Below are positions 5,281 through 5,311 of a DNA stretch of 5,311 bases, piece by piece; position 1 is the stretch's first letter; each line of letters begins with the position of its first letter. The notes beneath the pieces were generated by a model. The model searched no databases and had not been told where the DNA came from. It saw only the letters and a program-made list of their open reading frames with translations. The position numbers and the translations under genes were made by a program. Source of the DNA: a candidate division CSSED10-310 bacterium (lineage in GTDB: Bacteria; CSSED10-310; JAFGDC01); contig JAFGDC010000111.1 of the NCBI GenBank assembly GCA_016932295.1, positions 1-5,311 of the forward strand, written 5' to 3'.

Positions 5281-5311
5281 TTAGTCTGCCCAGGTGGCAG
5301 CGTCGCCGCTG
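5281..5311 (-). CDS. pmoC: Possible last codons of pmoC
   Basis: One minus-strand frame entering from the right edge reads SGDAATWAD and ends at TAA (5281-5283), 144 bp before pmoA. Its position is where pmoC should end in a pmoCAB operon, and the codons are mostly C- or G-ending, like those of pmoA and pmoB. The nine residues do not match the M. capsulatus PmoC tail as I recall it, and the other two frames are also open here for at least 13 codons. The assignment therefore rests on context only; the whole spacer may lack coding sequence. Confidence 0.3.
   Translation of the reverse strand, partial: SGDAATWAD

Noticed and set aside
1..5311. Search for tRNA, rRNA, CRISPR arrays, riboswitches and phage genes
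   Set aside because: I saw no cloverleaf, regularly spaced direct repeats or leader structure that would support any of these.

Overview
The window is a stretch of chromosome from an aerobic methane-oxidising bacterium, most likely a type I (gammaproteobacterial) methanotroph of the Methylococcaceae or a near relative. Two things support this. The right 1.9 kb, on the minus strand, carries the last two genes of a particulate methane monooxygenase (pMMO) operon, pmoA and pmoB. By recall they resemble the Methylococcus capsulatus proteins closely, and every PmoB copper-ligand histidine falls at the same residue number (33, 48, 72, 137, 139). The left part has a gcvR-bcp pair next to a perM-type gene, which is a gammaproteobacterial housekeeping neighbourhood. 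No species can be named from this alone.

Layout: 1-857 (+) is a 5'-truncated AI-2E/PerM-family membrane protein. It converges on, and overlaps by 23 bp, a Bcp/PrxQ-type peroxiredoxin (835-1320, -). That gene follows a GcvR-like double-ACT-domain protein (1331-1861, -) in a tight two-gene operon. A 91-bp divergent intergenic region separates these from a YcxB-like two-TM membrane protein (1953-2471, +), which is followed by a very GC-rich hairpin (2491-2521).

The 630 bp from 2472 to 3101 hold no intact gene. They are not featureless. There appears to be a decayed minus-strand ORF (2628-3019) with a stop codon and a one-base frameshift, split by a 139-bp MITE-like element with 17-bp imperfect terminal inverted repeats (2861-2999). 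Removing the element together with a 2-bp duplicated target restores the reading frame across the junction. Upstream of this relic lies a strong intrinsic terminator (3021-3048) and a small post-stop hairpin (3080-3095), both serving the pmo transcript.

The right side is pmoB (3102-4343, -), a 49-bp gap, pmoA (4393-5136, -), and the spacer towards pmoC. The pmoC gene itself lies beyond the right edge; at most its last nine codons are inside (5281-5311). PmoA, PmoB and PmoC form the membrane complex that oxidises methane to methanol, and both genes here look intact, with good ribosome binding sites.

I see no undescribed multi-gene system. The points most worth a second look are the MITE-split pseudogene directly behind the pmo terminator, a cysteine pair in the PmoB C-terminal domain, and mismatches to the common pmoA survey reverse primers.
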